A DNA stretch of 64,000 nucleotides from Nissabacter sp. SGAir0207. GTDB taxonomy: Bacteria > Pseudomonadota > Gammaproteobacteria > Enterobacterales > Enterobacteriaceae. The translations under genes were made by a program, and so were the position numbers. The stretch is taken from positions 3,844,001 through 3,908,000 of the forward strand of contig NZ_CP028035.1 of assembly GCF_005491205.1 (NCBI RefSeq). The letters are read 5' to 3'. Every line of letters begins with the position of its first letter. Within the stretch, counting starts at the first letter, position 1. Shown here piece by piece: positions 1 to 8,758 of this stretch. The notes below the pieces were generated by a model. That model saw only the letters and a list, made by a program, of their open reading frames with translations, did not search any database and was not told where the DNA came from.

Positions 1-542
1 AACCGCTCTATGACACGCAAGTCTCCATCTCCCACACCACGCGCGCCAAGCGCCCAGGTGAGAATCATGGTGAGCACTACTACTTTGTGTCAGAGGCTGA
101 GTTCTGCGACATGATTGAGAAAGAGGACTTTCTTGAGCATGCGCAGGTGTTTGGCAACTACTATGGCACCTCCCGTGCCGCCATTGAGAAGGTGCTGAAA
201 ACCGGTGTCGATGTGTTCCTGGATATCGACTGGCAGGGCGCCAAGCAGATCCGCGAAAAGATGCCCGCCTCGCGCAGCATCTTTATCCTGCCGCCGTCGA
301 AGGATGAGCTGGACCGCCGTCTGCGCGGCCGCAACCAGGACAGCGAAGAGGTCATCGCCAAGCGCATGGCGCAAGCCGTGGCAGAGATGAACCACTACGC
401 CGAGTACGACTACCTGATCGTGAATGATGACTTTGATCTGGCGCTGCTGGATTTAAAAACCATCATTCGTGCGGAACGTCTGCGTCTGGGCCGCCAAAAG
501 CTCAAGTATGACGCTTTAATCACCAAATTATTGGCAGACTGA
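1..542 (+). CDS. gmk: Guanylate kinase, 5' end missing
   Basis: Guanylate kinase phosphorylates GMP to GDP with ATP in the cytoplasm, an essential step of guanine nucleotide supply. The reading frame is open from base 3 to the TGA at 540-542 and gives about 179 residues, so roughly the first 28 residues, including the P-loop, lie off the window. The visible part aligns closely with E. coli Gmk, including FGNYYGTSR, the segment [21 protein letters not shown] and the C-terminal ISKLLAD-like end (ITKLLAD). It lies 54 bp before rpoZ on the same strand, as in E. coli. Identity is certain; the start cannot be judged. Confidence 0.97.
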   Translation, partial: PLYDTQVSISHTTRAKRPGENHGEHYYFVSEAEFCDMIEKEDFLEHAQVFGNYYGTSRAAIEKVLKTGVDVFLDIDWQGAKQIREKMPASRSIFILPPSKDELDRRLRGRNQDSEEVIAKRMAQAVAEMNHYAEYDYLIVNDDFDLALLDLKTIIRAERLRLGRQKLKYDALITKLLAD

Positions 543-596
543 AGTCACTTTCAGTATCATGGCCAGTCATTTCGTCACCTGTGGAGTAGCACTTAT

Positions 597-872
597 ATGG
601 CACGCGTAACTGTTCAAGACGCTGTAGAGAAAATTGGTAACCGTTTTGACCTGGTGTTGGTCGCTGCTCGTCGCGCACGCCAGATGCAAGTTGGCGGCAA
701 GGATCCGCTGGTTCCGGAAGAGAACGATAAGTACACCGTTATCGCTCTGCGTGAAATCGAAGAAGGTCTGATCAACAACCAGATCCTCGATGTGCGTGAT
801 CGTCAGGAACAGCAAGAGCAGGAAGCCGCCGAGATCCAGGCTGTGACCGCCATTGCTGAAGGCCGCCGTTAA
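597..872 (+). CDS. rpoZ: RNA polymerase omega subunit
   Basis: Omega is the small RNA polymerase subunit that helps fold and hold beta' and forms part of a ppGpp-binding site on the enzyme. The frame gives 91 residues, the same as E. coli, starting [20 protein letters not shown] and ending with a glutamate- and alanine-rich tail. ATG at 597 is preceded by a GTGGAG Shine-Dalgarno-like stretch at about 580-585. The gene sits between gmk and spoT, so a polymerase subunit that responds to ppGpp is co-transcribed with the enzyme that makes and degrades ppGpp. Confidence 0.98.
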   Translation: MARVTVQDAVEKIGNRFDLVLVAARRARQMQVGGKDPLVPEENDKYTVIALREIEEGLINNQILDVRDRQEQQEQEAAEIQAVTAIAEGRR

Positions 873-890
873 TTAGAGTTTAAAAAGACC

Positions 891-2999
891 TTGTACCTGT
901 TTGAAAGCCTGAATCTGCTGATTCAAAAATACCTGCCTGAGGAGCAGATCAAGCGCCTCAAACAGGCATACCTCGTTGCGCGCGACGCGCATGAAGGTCA
1001 GACCCGCTCCAGCGGTGAGCCTTATATCACTCACCCTGTGGCGGTCGCCTGCATTCTGGCGGAGATGCGCCTCGACCACGAAACGCTGATGGCGGCCCTG
1101 CTGCATGACGTCATCGAAGACACACCTGCGACCTATCAAGATATGGAGCAGTTGTTCGGCAAAAGCGTCGCTGAGCTGGTTGAGGGCGTCTCCAAGCTGG
1201 ATAAGCTGAAATTCCGTGACAAGAAAGAAGCGCAGGCGGAAAACTTCCGCAAAATGATCATGGCGATGGTGCAGGATATCCGCGTCATCTTGATCAAGCT
1301 GGCCGACCGTACGCACAACATGCGTACCCTTGGCTCGCTGCGGCCGGACAAGCGTCGCCGCATTGCGCGCGAGACGCTCGAGATCTACAGCCCGCTGGCG
1401 CACCGCCTGGGTATCCATCACCTGAAAACCGAGCTGGAAGAGCTGGGTTTTGAGGCCCTCTATCCCAACCGTTACCGCGTGATCAAAGAGGTGGTGAAAG
1501 CTGCCCGCGGCAACCGTAAAGAGATGATCCAGAAAATCCTCTCGGAGATTGAGGGACGGCTGACTGAGGCGGGCATTGAGTGCCGGGTCAGCGGACGTGA
1601 GAAGCACCTCTACTCGATCTACTGCAAGATGCACCTGAAAGAGCAGCGCTTCCATTCCATCATGGATATCTACGCGTTCCGCGTCATCGTGAAAGAGGTC
1701 GATACCTGCTACCGCGTGCTGGGTCAGGCGCACAGCCTGTACAAGCCGCGTCCGGGCAGGGTCAAAGATTATATCGCCATTCCCAAGGCCAACGGCTATC
1801 AATCCCTGCACACCTCCCTTATCGGCCCGCACGGCGTGCCGGTGGAGATCCAGATCCGCACCGAGGATATGGACCAGATGGCAGAGATGGGGGTGGCCGC
1901 CCACTGGGCCTATAAAGAGCATGGCGAGTCCGGCACCACTACGGCGCAGGTTCGTGCGCAGCGCTGGATGCAGAGCCTGCTGGAGCTGCAACAGAGCGCT
2001 GGCAGCTCGTTTGAATTCATCGAGAGCGTGAAATCCGATCTCTTCCCGGATGAGATCTATGTCTTTACGCCGGAAGGGCGCATCGTGGAACTGCCGGCCG
2101 GTGCCACGCCGGTTGACTTCGCCTATGCGGTTCACACTGACATTGGCCACGCCTGCGTCGGCGCGCGCGTCGATCGCCAGCCCTATCCGCTCTCGCAGCC
2201 GCTGACCAGCGGCCAGACGGTTGAGATCATCACCGCACCGGGCGCACGGCCAAACGCCGCCTGGCTGAACTTTGTCGTGAGTTCCAAAGCGCGCGCCAAG
2301 ATTCGCCAGATGCTGAAAAACCTGAAGCGTGATGACTCGGTGTCATTGGGCCGCCGCCTGCTGAACCATGCGTTCGGCAATGGCCGCAAGCTAGCGGACA
2401 TTCCGCAAGAGAACATCCAGCGTGAGCTGGACCGGATGAGATTGGCGAGCGTGGATGACCTGCTGGCGGAGATTGGTCTCGGCAACGCCATGAGCGTGGT
2501 GGTCGCGACCAACCTGCTCGGCGATCACGCCACCATCGGCTCCTCCGGGATGCGCAACTTGCCCATCAAAGGCGCAGATGGCGTGCTGATCACGTTCGCC
2601 AAGTGCTGCCGCCCGATCCCTGGCGACCCGATTATCGCGCACGTCAGCCCCGGCAAGGGTCTGGTGATCCACCATGAGTCCTGCCGCAACATCCGCGGCT
2701 ACCAGAAAGAGCCTGAGAAATTCATGGCGGTGGAGTGGGATGATCACGGGCTGGATCAGGAGTTCATCACCGAAATCAAGGTGGACATGTTCAACCATCA
2801 GGGGGCGCTGGCCAACCTGACCGCGGCGATTAACGCGGCGGAGTCCAACATCCAGAGCCTGAGCACCGAAGAGCGCGATGGCCGGGTCTACAGCACCTTT
2901 ATTCGCCTGACCGTGCGCGATCGTATCCATCTGGCGAACGTAATGCGTAAGATTCGTATTATGCCGGATGTGATCAGAGTGAACCGAAACAGAAACTAA
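891..2999 (+). CDS. spoT: Bifunctional (p)ppGpp synthase/hydrolase SpoT
   Basis: SpoT degrades and weakly makes the alarmone (p)ppGpp in response to carbon, fatty-acid and iron limitation. The protein is 702 residues, as in E. coli. An N-terminal HD hydrolase domain carries His72-Asp73 in LLHDVIEDTP. A RelA/SpoT synthetase domain follows, then TGS (about 388-448, starting DEIYVFTPEG), and the C-terminal half ends in an ACT domain (about residues 628-702). The start is TTG at 891, which gives the conserved MYLFESLN N-terminus and matches the TTG start of the E. coli gene; it begins 18 bp after rpoZ. The next gene, trmH, starts 5 bp after the stop, so this is one operon. Confidence 0.98.
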   Translation: MYLFESLNLLIQKYLPEEQIKRLKQAYLVARDAHEGQTRSSGEPYITHPVAVACILAEMRLDHETLMAALLHDVIEDTPATYQDMEQLFGKSVAELVEGVSKLDKLKFRDKKEAQAENFRKMIMAMVQDIRVILIKLADRTHNMRTLGSLRPDKRRRIARETLEIYSPLAHRLGIHHLKTELEELGFEALYPNRYRVIKEVVKAARGNRKEMIQKILSEIEGRLTEAGIECRVSGREKHLYSIYCKMHLKEQRFHSIMDIYAFRVIVKEVDTCYRVLGQAHSLYKPRPGRVKDYIAIPKANGYQSLHTSLIGPHGVPVEIQIRTEDMDQMAEMGVAAHWAYKEHGESGTTTAQVRAQRWMQSLLELQQSAGSSFEFIESVKSDLFPDEIYVFTPEGRIVELPAGATPVDFAYAVHTDIGHACVGARVDRQPYPLSQPLTSGQTVEIITAPGARPNAAWLNFVVSSKARAKIRQMLKNLKRDDSVSLGRRLLNHAFGNGRKLADIPQENIQRELDRMRLASVDDLLAEIGLGNAMSVVVATNLLGDHATIGSSGMRNLPIKGADGVLITFAKCCRPIPGDPIIAHVSPGKGLVIHHESCRNIRGYQKEPEKFMAVEWDDHGLDQEFITEIKVDMFNHQGALANLTAAINAAESNIQSLSTEERDGRVYSTFIRLTVRDRIHLANVMRKIRIMPDVIRVNRNRN

Positions 3000-3004
3000 G
3001 GCTG

Positions 3005-3697
3005 ATGACTCCACAACGTTACGCGCGAATCCGCGAAATGCTGACTGCCAGACAACCGGATCTCACGGTATGTATGGAGCAGGTGCACAAGCCCCACAAT
3101 GTCTCGGCCGTGATCCGCACGGCCGATGCGGTTGGCGTCCACCAAATCCATGCGGTGTGGCCCACCAACCGTATGCGCACCCTGGTCTCCTCCGCGGCCG
3201 GCAGCAACAGCTGGGTGCAGGTCAAAACCCACAAAACCATCGTTGAGGCGGTCACCGCCATGAAACAGCAGGGGATGCAGGTGCTCGCCACCCATCTCTC
3301 TGACAAGGCAGTGGATTTCCGCGAGATCGACTACACCCGGCCCACCTGCATCCTGCTCGGGCAGGAGAAAACCGGCATCACCGCTGAGGCGCTGGCGCTG
3401 GCCGATCAGGACATCATTATCCCGATGGCTGGCATGGTGCAGTCGTTGAACGTCTCGGTTGCCTCGGCGCTGATCCTGTATGAAGCCCAGCGTCAACGGC
3501 AAAACGCCGGCATGTACCATCGCGATGCCTGTATGCTCGATGATGAGGAGCAGCAACGGCTGCTGTTTGAGGGCGGCTACCCGGTGCTGGCGAATGTCGC
3601 GAAGCGCAAGGGGCTGCCGCGCCCACATATTGATGATCAAGGCCAGATTGTGGCGGAGCCTACCTGGTGGGCCGCCATGCAAGCCATGGAGCGCTAA
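3005..3697 (+). CDS. trmH: tRNA (guanosine(18)-2'-O)-methyltransferase
   Basis: TrmH (SpoU) is a SPOUT-fold, SAM-dependent enzyme that 2'-O-methylates G18 in the D-loop of tRNAs. The protein is 230 residues (229 in E. coli). It has the family motifs NVSAVIRTADAVG near residue 32, ILLGQEKTGIT near 117 and the knot motif PMAGMVQSLNVSVA near 139. The ATG at 3005 lies 5 bp after spoT. The stop at 3695-3697 abuts the recG ATG, which suggests tight translational coupling. Confidence 0.97.
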   Translation: MTPQRYARIREMLTARQPDLTVCMEQVHKPHNVSAVIRTADAVGVHQIHAVWPTNRMRTLVSSAAGSNSWVQVKTHKTIVEAVTAMKQQGMQVLATHLSDKAVDFREIDYTRPTCILLGQEKTGITAEALALADQDIIIPMAGMVQSLNVSVASALILYEAQRQRQNAGMYHRDACMLDDEEQQRLLFEGGYPVLANVAKRKGLPRPHIDDQGQIVAEPTWWAAMQAMER

Positions 3698-5779
3698 ATG
3701 AAAGGACGCCTGCTGGATGCCATTCCGTTAACGTCACTGTCCGGGGTTGGGGCCAGCCAGGCGGGCAAGCTGGCAAAGCTTGGTCTGGAGACCATTCAGG
3801 ATCTGCTGCTGCACTTGCCGCTGCGTTACGAAGACCGCACCCACCTCTACCCAATCAATGACCTTCTGCCGGGCATTTTCGCCACGGTAGAGGGTGAAGT
3901 ATTGCGCACGGATGTCAGTTTTGGCCGTCGGCGCATGATGACCTGCCAAATCAGCGACGGCACCGGCGTCCTTACCCTGCGTTTCTTCAACTTCAATGCC
4001 GCGATGAAAAACAGCCTGGCCACCGGCCGCCGCGTCACCGCCTATGGTGAGATTAAGCGTGGGCATCATGGCGCGGAGATCATCCACCCGGAGTATCGCC
4101 TACAGGGCGACCACAGCGAGGTGGTGGTGGAAGAGTCCCTGACGCCGGTCTATCCGGCGACCGAGGGGGTTCGACAGGCCACGCTGCGCAAGCTGACCGA
4201 TCAGGCGCTCGATTTGCTGGATACCGTGCCCATTGAGGAGTTGCTGCCGGAGGAGTTGCGGCGCGGCATGATCTCGCTGCCGCAGGCGCTGCATCTCTTG
4301 CACCGCCCACCGCCGGATGTGCGGCTGGAAGATCTGGAGAAGGGGCGCCACCCGGCGCAGCGTCGCCTGATCATGGAGGAGTTGCTGGCGCACAACCTCA
4401 GTATGCTGGATGTGCGCGCGGGCACCCAGAGCTATCAGGCGCTGCCGATTCCCCATGACACGGAACTCACCAGCCGTTTCCTCGCCTCCCTGCCCTTCCA
4501 GCCGACCGGCGCACAGCGGCGGGTAGTGGCGGAGATTGAGCAGGATCTGGCGAAAGGCTTCCCGATGATGCGGCTGGTGCAGGGCGACGTTGGCTCTGGC
4601 AAGACGCTGGTGGCGGCGCTGGCGGCGTTGCAAGTGATCGCCCAAGGCAAGCAGGTGGGGCTGATGGCACCGACCGAACTGCTGGCGGAGCAGCACGCCA
4701 ATAACTTCCGCCAATGGTTTGAGCCGCTCGGCATCCAGGTTGGTTGGCTGGCCGGTAAACAGAAGGGCAAGGCGCGTCAGGCGCAGCAGGAGGCGATTGC
4801 CAGCGGCCAGGTCTCCATGGTGGTCGGCACCCACGCCATCTTCCAGGAGCAGGTGCAGTTCAACGGGCTGGCGCTGGTGATTATCGATGAGCAGCACCGT
4901 TTTGGCGTCCACCAGCGGCTGGCACTGTGGGAGAAGGGGCTGGTGCAGGGCTATCACGCGCACCAGTTGATCATGACCGCTACCCCCATTCCGCGCACGC
5001 TGGCGATGACCGCCTACGCCGATCTCGACACCTCCGTGATTGATGAGCTGCCGCCGGGCCGTACCCCGGTGACCACCGTCGCGATTCCCGATAGCCGCCG
5101 TGAGGACATCATTCAGCGGGTAAAAAATGCCTGCGAGCAGGAGGGGCGGCAGGCCTATTGGGTCTGCACCCTGATTGAGGAGTCCGACATGCTGGAGGCA
5201 CAGGCGGCGGAAGCGACCTGGCAGGGGCTGAAGGAGGCGCTGCCCGGCCTGAACATCGGGCTGGTGCATGGCCGCATGAAACCGCAGGAGAAGCAGGCGG
5301 TAATGCAGTCATTCAAGCAGGGGGAGATCCAGTTGCTGGTGGCGACCACGGTGATTGAGGTTGGCGTGGATGTACCGAACGCCAGCCTGATGATCATTGA
5401 GAACCCGGAGCGGTTGGGGCTGGCGCAGCTTCATCAGTTGCGTGGCCGCGTCGGCCGCGGCGCGGTGGCTTCCCACTGCGTGCTGCTCTACAAAACGCCG
5501 CTGAGCAAAACGGCGCAGCGGCGGCTTCAGGTGCTGCGTGACAGCAATGACGGCTTTGTGATTGCCCAGCAGGATCTGGAAATCCGTGGGCCGGGCGAGT
5601 TGCTCGGCACCCGCCAGACCGGCAGCGCCGAGTTCCGCGTTGCCGATCTGCTACGCGATCAGGCGATGATTCCGGAAGTGCAGCGGGTGGCGCGCCATAT
5701 CCACCAGCGCTACCCGGAACATGCCAGGGCGCTGATTGAGCGCTGGCTGCCGGAGCGCACCCGCTACACCAATGCCTGA
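3698..5779 (+). CDS. recG: ATP-dependent DNA helicase RecG
   Basis: RecG is a monomeric superfamily 2 helicase that remodels stalled forks, branch-migrates Holliday junctions and unwinds R-loops. The protein is 693 residues, as in E. coli. An N-terminal wedge/OB domain (about 1-160) is followed by helicase domain 1 with Walker A GDVGSGKT at 296-303 and DEQH at 397-400. Helicase domain 2 has VATTVIEVGVDVPNA and the QLRGRVGRG motif, and the C-terminal TRG segment follows. The start codon directly follows the trmH stop. recG is the last gene of the gmk operon and converges with gltS, the two stops being 8 bp apart with no obvious hairpin between them. Confidence 0.98.
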   Translation: MKGRLLDAIPLTSLSGVGASQAGKLAKLGLETIQDLLLHLPLRYEDRTHLYPINDLLPGIFATVEGEVLRTDVSFGRRRMMTCQISDGTGVLTLRFFNFNAAMKNSLATGRRVTAYGEIKRGHHGAEIIHPEYRLQGDHSEVVVEESLTPVYPATEGVRQATLRKLTDQALDLLDTVPIEELLPEELRRGMISLPQALHLLHRPPPDVRLEDLEKGRHPAQRRLIMEELLAHNLSMLDVRAGTQSYQALPIPHDTELTSRFLASLPFQPTGAQRRVVAEIEQDLAKGFPMMRLVQGDVGSGKTLVAALAALQVIAQGKQVGLMAPTELLAEQHANNFRQWFEPLGIQVGWLAGKQKGKARQAQQEAIASGQVSMVVGTHAIFQEQVQFNGLALVIIDEQHRFGVHQRLALWEKGLVQGYHAHQLIMTATPIPRTLAMTAYADLDTSVIDELPPGRTPVTTVAIPDSRREDIIQRVKNACEQEGRQAYWVCTLIEESDMLEAQAAEATWQGLKEALPGLNIGLVHGRMKPQEKQAVMQSFKQGEIQLLVATTVIEVGVDVPNASLMIIENPERLGLAQLHQLRGRVGRGAVASHCVLLYKTPLSKTAQRRLQVLRDSNDGFVIAQQDLEIRGPGELLGTRQTGSAEFRVADLLRDQAMIPEVQRVARHIHQRYPEHARALIERWLPERTRYTNA

Positions 5780-5787
5780 CGTGCCCG

Positions 5788-6993
5788 CTACAGGGCGAAC
5801 GCTGGCAGCAGCAGGAACAGCTTAATCACCAGCGCGTTGACGATATCCATAAAGAACGCCCCGACCATCGGCACAATTAAAAAGGCGAGATGTGAGGGGC
5901 CGAAACGCCCGGTGATCGCCTGCATATTGGCGATGGCCGTGGGGGTCGCCCCCAGCCCAAAACCGCAATGGCCCGCCGCCAGTACCGCCGCATCATAATT
6001 CGCCCCCATCACCCGGTAGGTCACAAACACCGCATACAGCGCCATCGCCAGCGTCTGCGCCGCGAGGATCACCAGCATCGGCAATGCCAGCGCTGACAGC
6101 TCCCAGAGTTTTAGCCCCATCAAGGCCATCGCCAAAAACAGTGACAAACTGACGTTGCCGACGACCGACACCGCGCGGTCAAAGACCCGGTAGAGGCCCG
6201 AGGCAGAGAGGATGTTGCTGAGCACTACGCCGACAAACAGCACGCAGACAAATGTCGGCAGCTCGAAGGCGGTACCATGCAATTTCCCAGACAGGAAACT
6301 GCCCACCGAGAGGCAGATGGCGATCATGGCGATGGTTTCAATCAGCACCAGCGGCGTAATCAGTCGGCCGGTCAGCGGTTTCTCGAAGGCGCTGGGCGTC
6401 TCCAGATCCTCCGGGCGCCCCTCCGGCGTCATTGAGTGCCTGACCAGATAGCGTGCCACCGGCCCACCAACCAGCCCCCCCAATACCAAACCAAAGGTGG
6501 CACAGGCCATCGCCACCTCAGTGGCGTTGCTAAACCCATAGCGCTCACTGAACATCTTGCCCCACGCCGCGCCGGTGCCGTGGCCGCCTGACAGGGTAAT
6601 GGAGCCGGAGAGCAGGCCGGTCAGCGGGTTCAGCCCCATCATGCTGGCCAGCCCAAGGCCAATCACGTTTTGCAGCACCAGCAGCCCCACCACCACAAAC
6701 AGGAAGGTGACCAGCGAGCGACCGCCCTGACGCAGGCTGCCGATATCCGCATTCAGGCCGATGGTGGCGAAGAAGGCCAGCATCAGCGGCTCTTTCATGG
6801 TGCTATCGAAGCGGATCTCCCAGCCGGAAAGCTGCTTCACCAGCAGCAGGCCCAACGCCACCAGCAGGCCACCGGCCACTGGCTCCGGGATGGTGTAGCG
6901 GTTAAAGAGGGGAATGCGCTGGACGCACTTGCGCCCCAGCAGTAGCACCAGTGTTGCGGCGACCAGCGTGCCGAAGTTATCGAGTTCAATCAT
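5788..6993 (-). CDS. gltS: Sodium/glutamate symporter
   Basis: GltS is an inner-membrane Na+-coupled glutamate carrier of the ESS family. It is read as 401 residues from ATG at 6993; a TTG one codon upstream is in frame, but the ATG has the better-placed GGGGTG. The protein is built of about ten hydrophobic helices in two inverted halves. It shows the family pore motifs, including GSITLSGGHGTGAAW near residue 131 and AAGHCGFGLGATPTA near 338. The gene is divergent from xanP and convergent with recG. The long shared spacer 6994-7231 must hold the promoters of both genes. Confidence 0.96.
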   Translation of the reverse strand: MIELDNFGTLVAATLVLLLGRKCVQRIPLFNRYTIPEPVAGGLLVALGLLLVKQLSGWEIRFDSTMKEPLMLAFFATIGLNADIGSLRQGGRSLVTFLFVVVGLLVLQNVIGLGLASMMGLNPLTGLLSGSITLSGGHGTGAAWGKMFSERYGFSNATEVAMACATFGLVLGGLVGGPVARYLVRHSMTPEGRPEDLETPSAFEKPLTGRLITPLVLIETIAMIAICLSVGSFLSGKLHGTAFELPTFVCVLFVGVVLSNILSASGLYRVFDRAVSVVGNVSLSLFLAMALMGLKLWELSALALPMLVILAAQTLAMALYAVFVTYRVMGANYDAAVLAAGHCGFGLGATPTAIANMQAITGRFGPSHLAFLIVPMVGAFFMDIVNALVIKLFLLLPAFAL

Positions 6994-7162
6994 CAAAACA
7001 CCCCAAAAAAGATAAAAATATATAAAAGATCAATTGGTTATTTTTATGCCAATCCCTTATGCGGGGCGGGCGATCCGAATTAAAAACCCAAAACCTTACC
7101 AAAGGCAAGGTTAAGCGTAACGGCGCGGCACGTCTGGGCGTGAAAGAATTTATCGACTGCAT

Positions 7163-7178
7163 TCGCAAACGTTTGCTT
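7163..7178. promoter_or_regulatory. PurR operator upstream of xanP
   Basis: The 16-bp palindrome TCGCAAACGTTTGCTT matches the PurR consensus (ACGCAAACGTTTGCGT) at all core positions. It lies 54 bp before the xanP start, in the gltS-xanP spacer. Repression of a purine permease by PurR with its corepressors hypoxanthine or guanine would make physiological sense. The match is direct; the regulation is inferred. Confidence 0.8.
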
Positions 7179-7231
7179 TTGGGCTGGCAGGCTCATTAAA
7201 ATGCCCCCTTTGCCGCCCCGGGAACCCTGAT

Positions 7232-8617
7232 ATGAGCGTACACACCGCCGAGCGGGAGTCTGGCACTGCCGCCACTCCCCACAATAGTGAATTGATCTAC
7301 CGCCTGGAGGATCGCCCGCCGCTGCCGCAAACCCTGTTTGCCGCCTGCCAGCATCTGCTGGCGATGTTCGTGGCGGTGATCACCCCGGCACTGCTGATTT
7401 GTCAGGCGCTCGGCCTGCCCGCGCAGGACACCCAGCACATCATTAGCATGTCGCTGTTCGCCTCCGGCTTGGCTTCCATCCTGCAAATCAAGACCTGGGG
7501 GCCGGTGGGGTCTGGGCTGCTCTCCATTCAGGGCACCAGCTTTAACTTCGTCAGCCCGCTGATCATGGGCGGCATGGCGCTGAAAAACGGCGGCGCGGAT
7601 GTGCCGACCATGATGGCGGCGCTGTTCGGCACGCTGATGGTCGCCTCTTGTACTGAGATTGTGCTGTCGCGCTTCCTGCATCTGGCGCGCCGCATCATTA
7701 CCCCGCTGGTCTCCGGCATTGTGGTGATGATCATTGGCCTCTCCCTGATTCAGGTGGGACTGACCTCCATCGGCGGCGGCTACGGCGCGATGGCCGATCA
7801 CACCTTCGGCGCGCCGAAAAACCTGCTGCTGGCCGCCTCGGTGCTGGTGGTAATCATTGTGCTGAACCGCCAGCGCAACCCCTACCTGCGCGTCGCCTCG
7901 CTGGTGATCGCCATGGCGGTCGGCTACCTGCTGGCCTGGGCGCTGGATATGCTGCCCGTCACCGCTGGGGCCACTTCGCAGAGCTGGATCATGCTGCCGA
8001 CGCCGCTCTACTACGGGCTGGGCTTTGACTGGAACCTGCTGCTGCCGCTGATGCTGATCTTTATGGTGACCTCGCTGGAGACCATCGGCGACATTACCGC
8101 CACCTCTGACGTCTCGGAGCAGCCGGTCGCTGGCCCGCTCTACATGAAGCGCATCAAGGGCGGCGTGCTGGCGAATGGCCTCAACTCGTTGCTCTCGGCG
8201 GTGTTCAACACCTTCCCCAACTCCTGCTTCGGCCAGAACAACGGCGTGATCCAGTTGACCGGCGTGGCCAGCCGCTACGTCGGTTTTGTGGTGGCGCTGA
8301 TGCTGGTGGTGCTCGGCCTGTTCCCCGGCGTCAGTGCACTGGTGCAGCACATTCCTGAGCCGGTATTAGGCGGCGCGACCATCGTGATGTTCGGCACCAT
8401 CGCCGCCTCCGGGGTGCGCATTGTGTCGCGCGAGCCGCTGAACCGCCGCGCGATCATGATTATCGCCCTGTCGCTGGCCGTAGGATTGGGCGTCTCCCAG
8501 CAGCCGCTGATCCTGCAATTCGCCCCGGACTGGGTGAAGAACCTGCTCTCTTCCGGCATCGCCGCCGGTGGCATCACCGCCATCGTGCTGAACCTGGTCT
8601 TCCCACAAGAGAAGTAA
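7232..8617 (+). CDS. xanP: Xanthine:H+ symporter XanP
   Basis: This is an inner-membrane purine permease of the nucleobase-ascorbate transporter (NAT/NCS2) family. The protein is 461 residues (463 in E. coli XanP/YicE) and closely matches it throughout, including [14 protein letters not shown] near residue 90, [17 protein letters not shown] near 288 and the NAT signature region [17 protein letters not shown] near 333. About 14 transmembrane helices are expected. ATG at 7232 gives the conserved MSV start. The PurR operator upstream and the intrinsic terminator at 8641-8671 suggest a single-gene transcript. The yicH gene follows on the same strand. Confidence 0.95.
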   Translation: MSVHTAERESGTAATPHNSELIYRLEDRPPLPQTLFAACQHLLAMFVAVITPALLICQALGLPAQDTQHIISMSLFASGLASILQIKTWGPVGSGLLSIQGTSFNFVSPLIMGGMALKNGGADVPTMMAALFGTLMVASCTEIVLSRFLHLARRIITPLVSGIVVMIIGLSLIQVGLTSIGGGYGAMADHTFGAPKNLLLAASVLVVIIVLNRQRNPYLRVASLVIAMAVGYLLAWALDMLPVTAGATSQSWIMLPTPLYYGLGFDWNLLLPLMLIFMVTSLETIGDITATSDVSEQPVAGPLYMKRIKGGVLANGLNSLLSAVFNTFPNSCFGQNNGVIQLTGVASRYVGFVVALMLVVLGLFPGVSALVQHIPEPVLGGATIVMFGTIAASGVRIVSREPLNRRAIMIIALSLAVGLGVSQQPLILQFAPDWVKNLLSSGIAAGGITAIVLNLVFPQEK

Positions 8618-8640
8618 CGCCTTTCCCCCTGTCCTGCCGC

Positions 8641-8671
8641 GGCCAGTGTGATCACACACTGGCCGTTTTTT
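8641..8671 (+). terminator. Intrinsic terminator after xanP
   Basis: A perfect 10-bp stem GGCCAGTGTG/CACACTGGCC with a short ATCA loop is followed by a run of seven T with one interruption. It starts 23 bp after the xanP stop. Confidence 0.9.
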
Positions 8672-8758
8672 ATGGAATGTGTTGGCCCTATCTATTGTGA
8701 TAGCGGGCTGATTGCGGCATAAACAGGGTTACTTTGCGGGTAAGGGGTAGTGAGAGCG

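Noticed and set aside
873..2150. Very long antisense frames (for example 425 codons opposite spoT, 607 codons class frames opposite atpA and polA)
   Set aside because: They are shadows of GC-rich coding sequence. The sense strand carries full-length conserved genes and the antisense products are His/Arg/Gln-rich without known domains.
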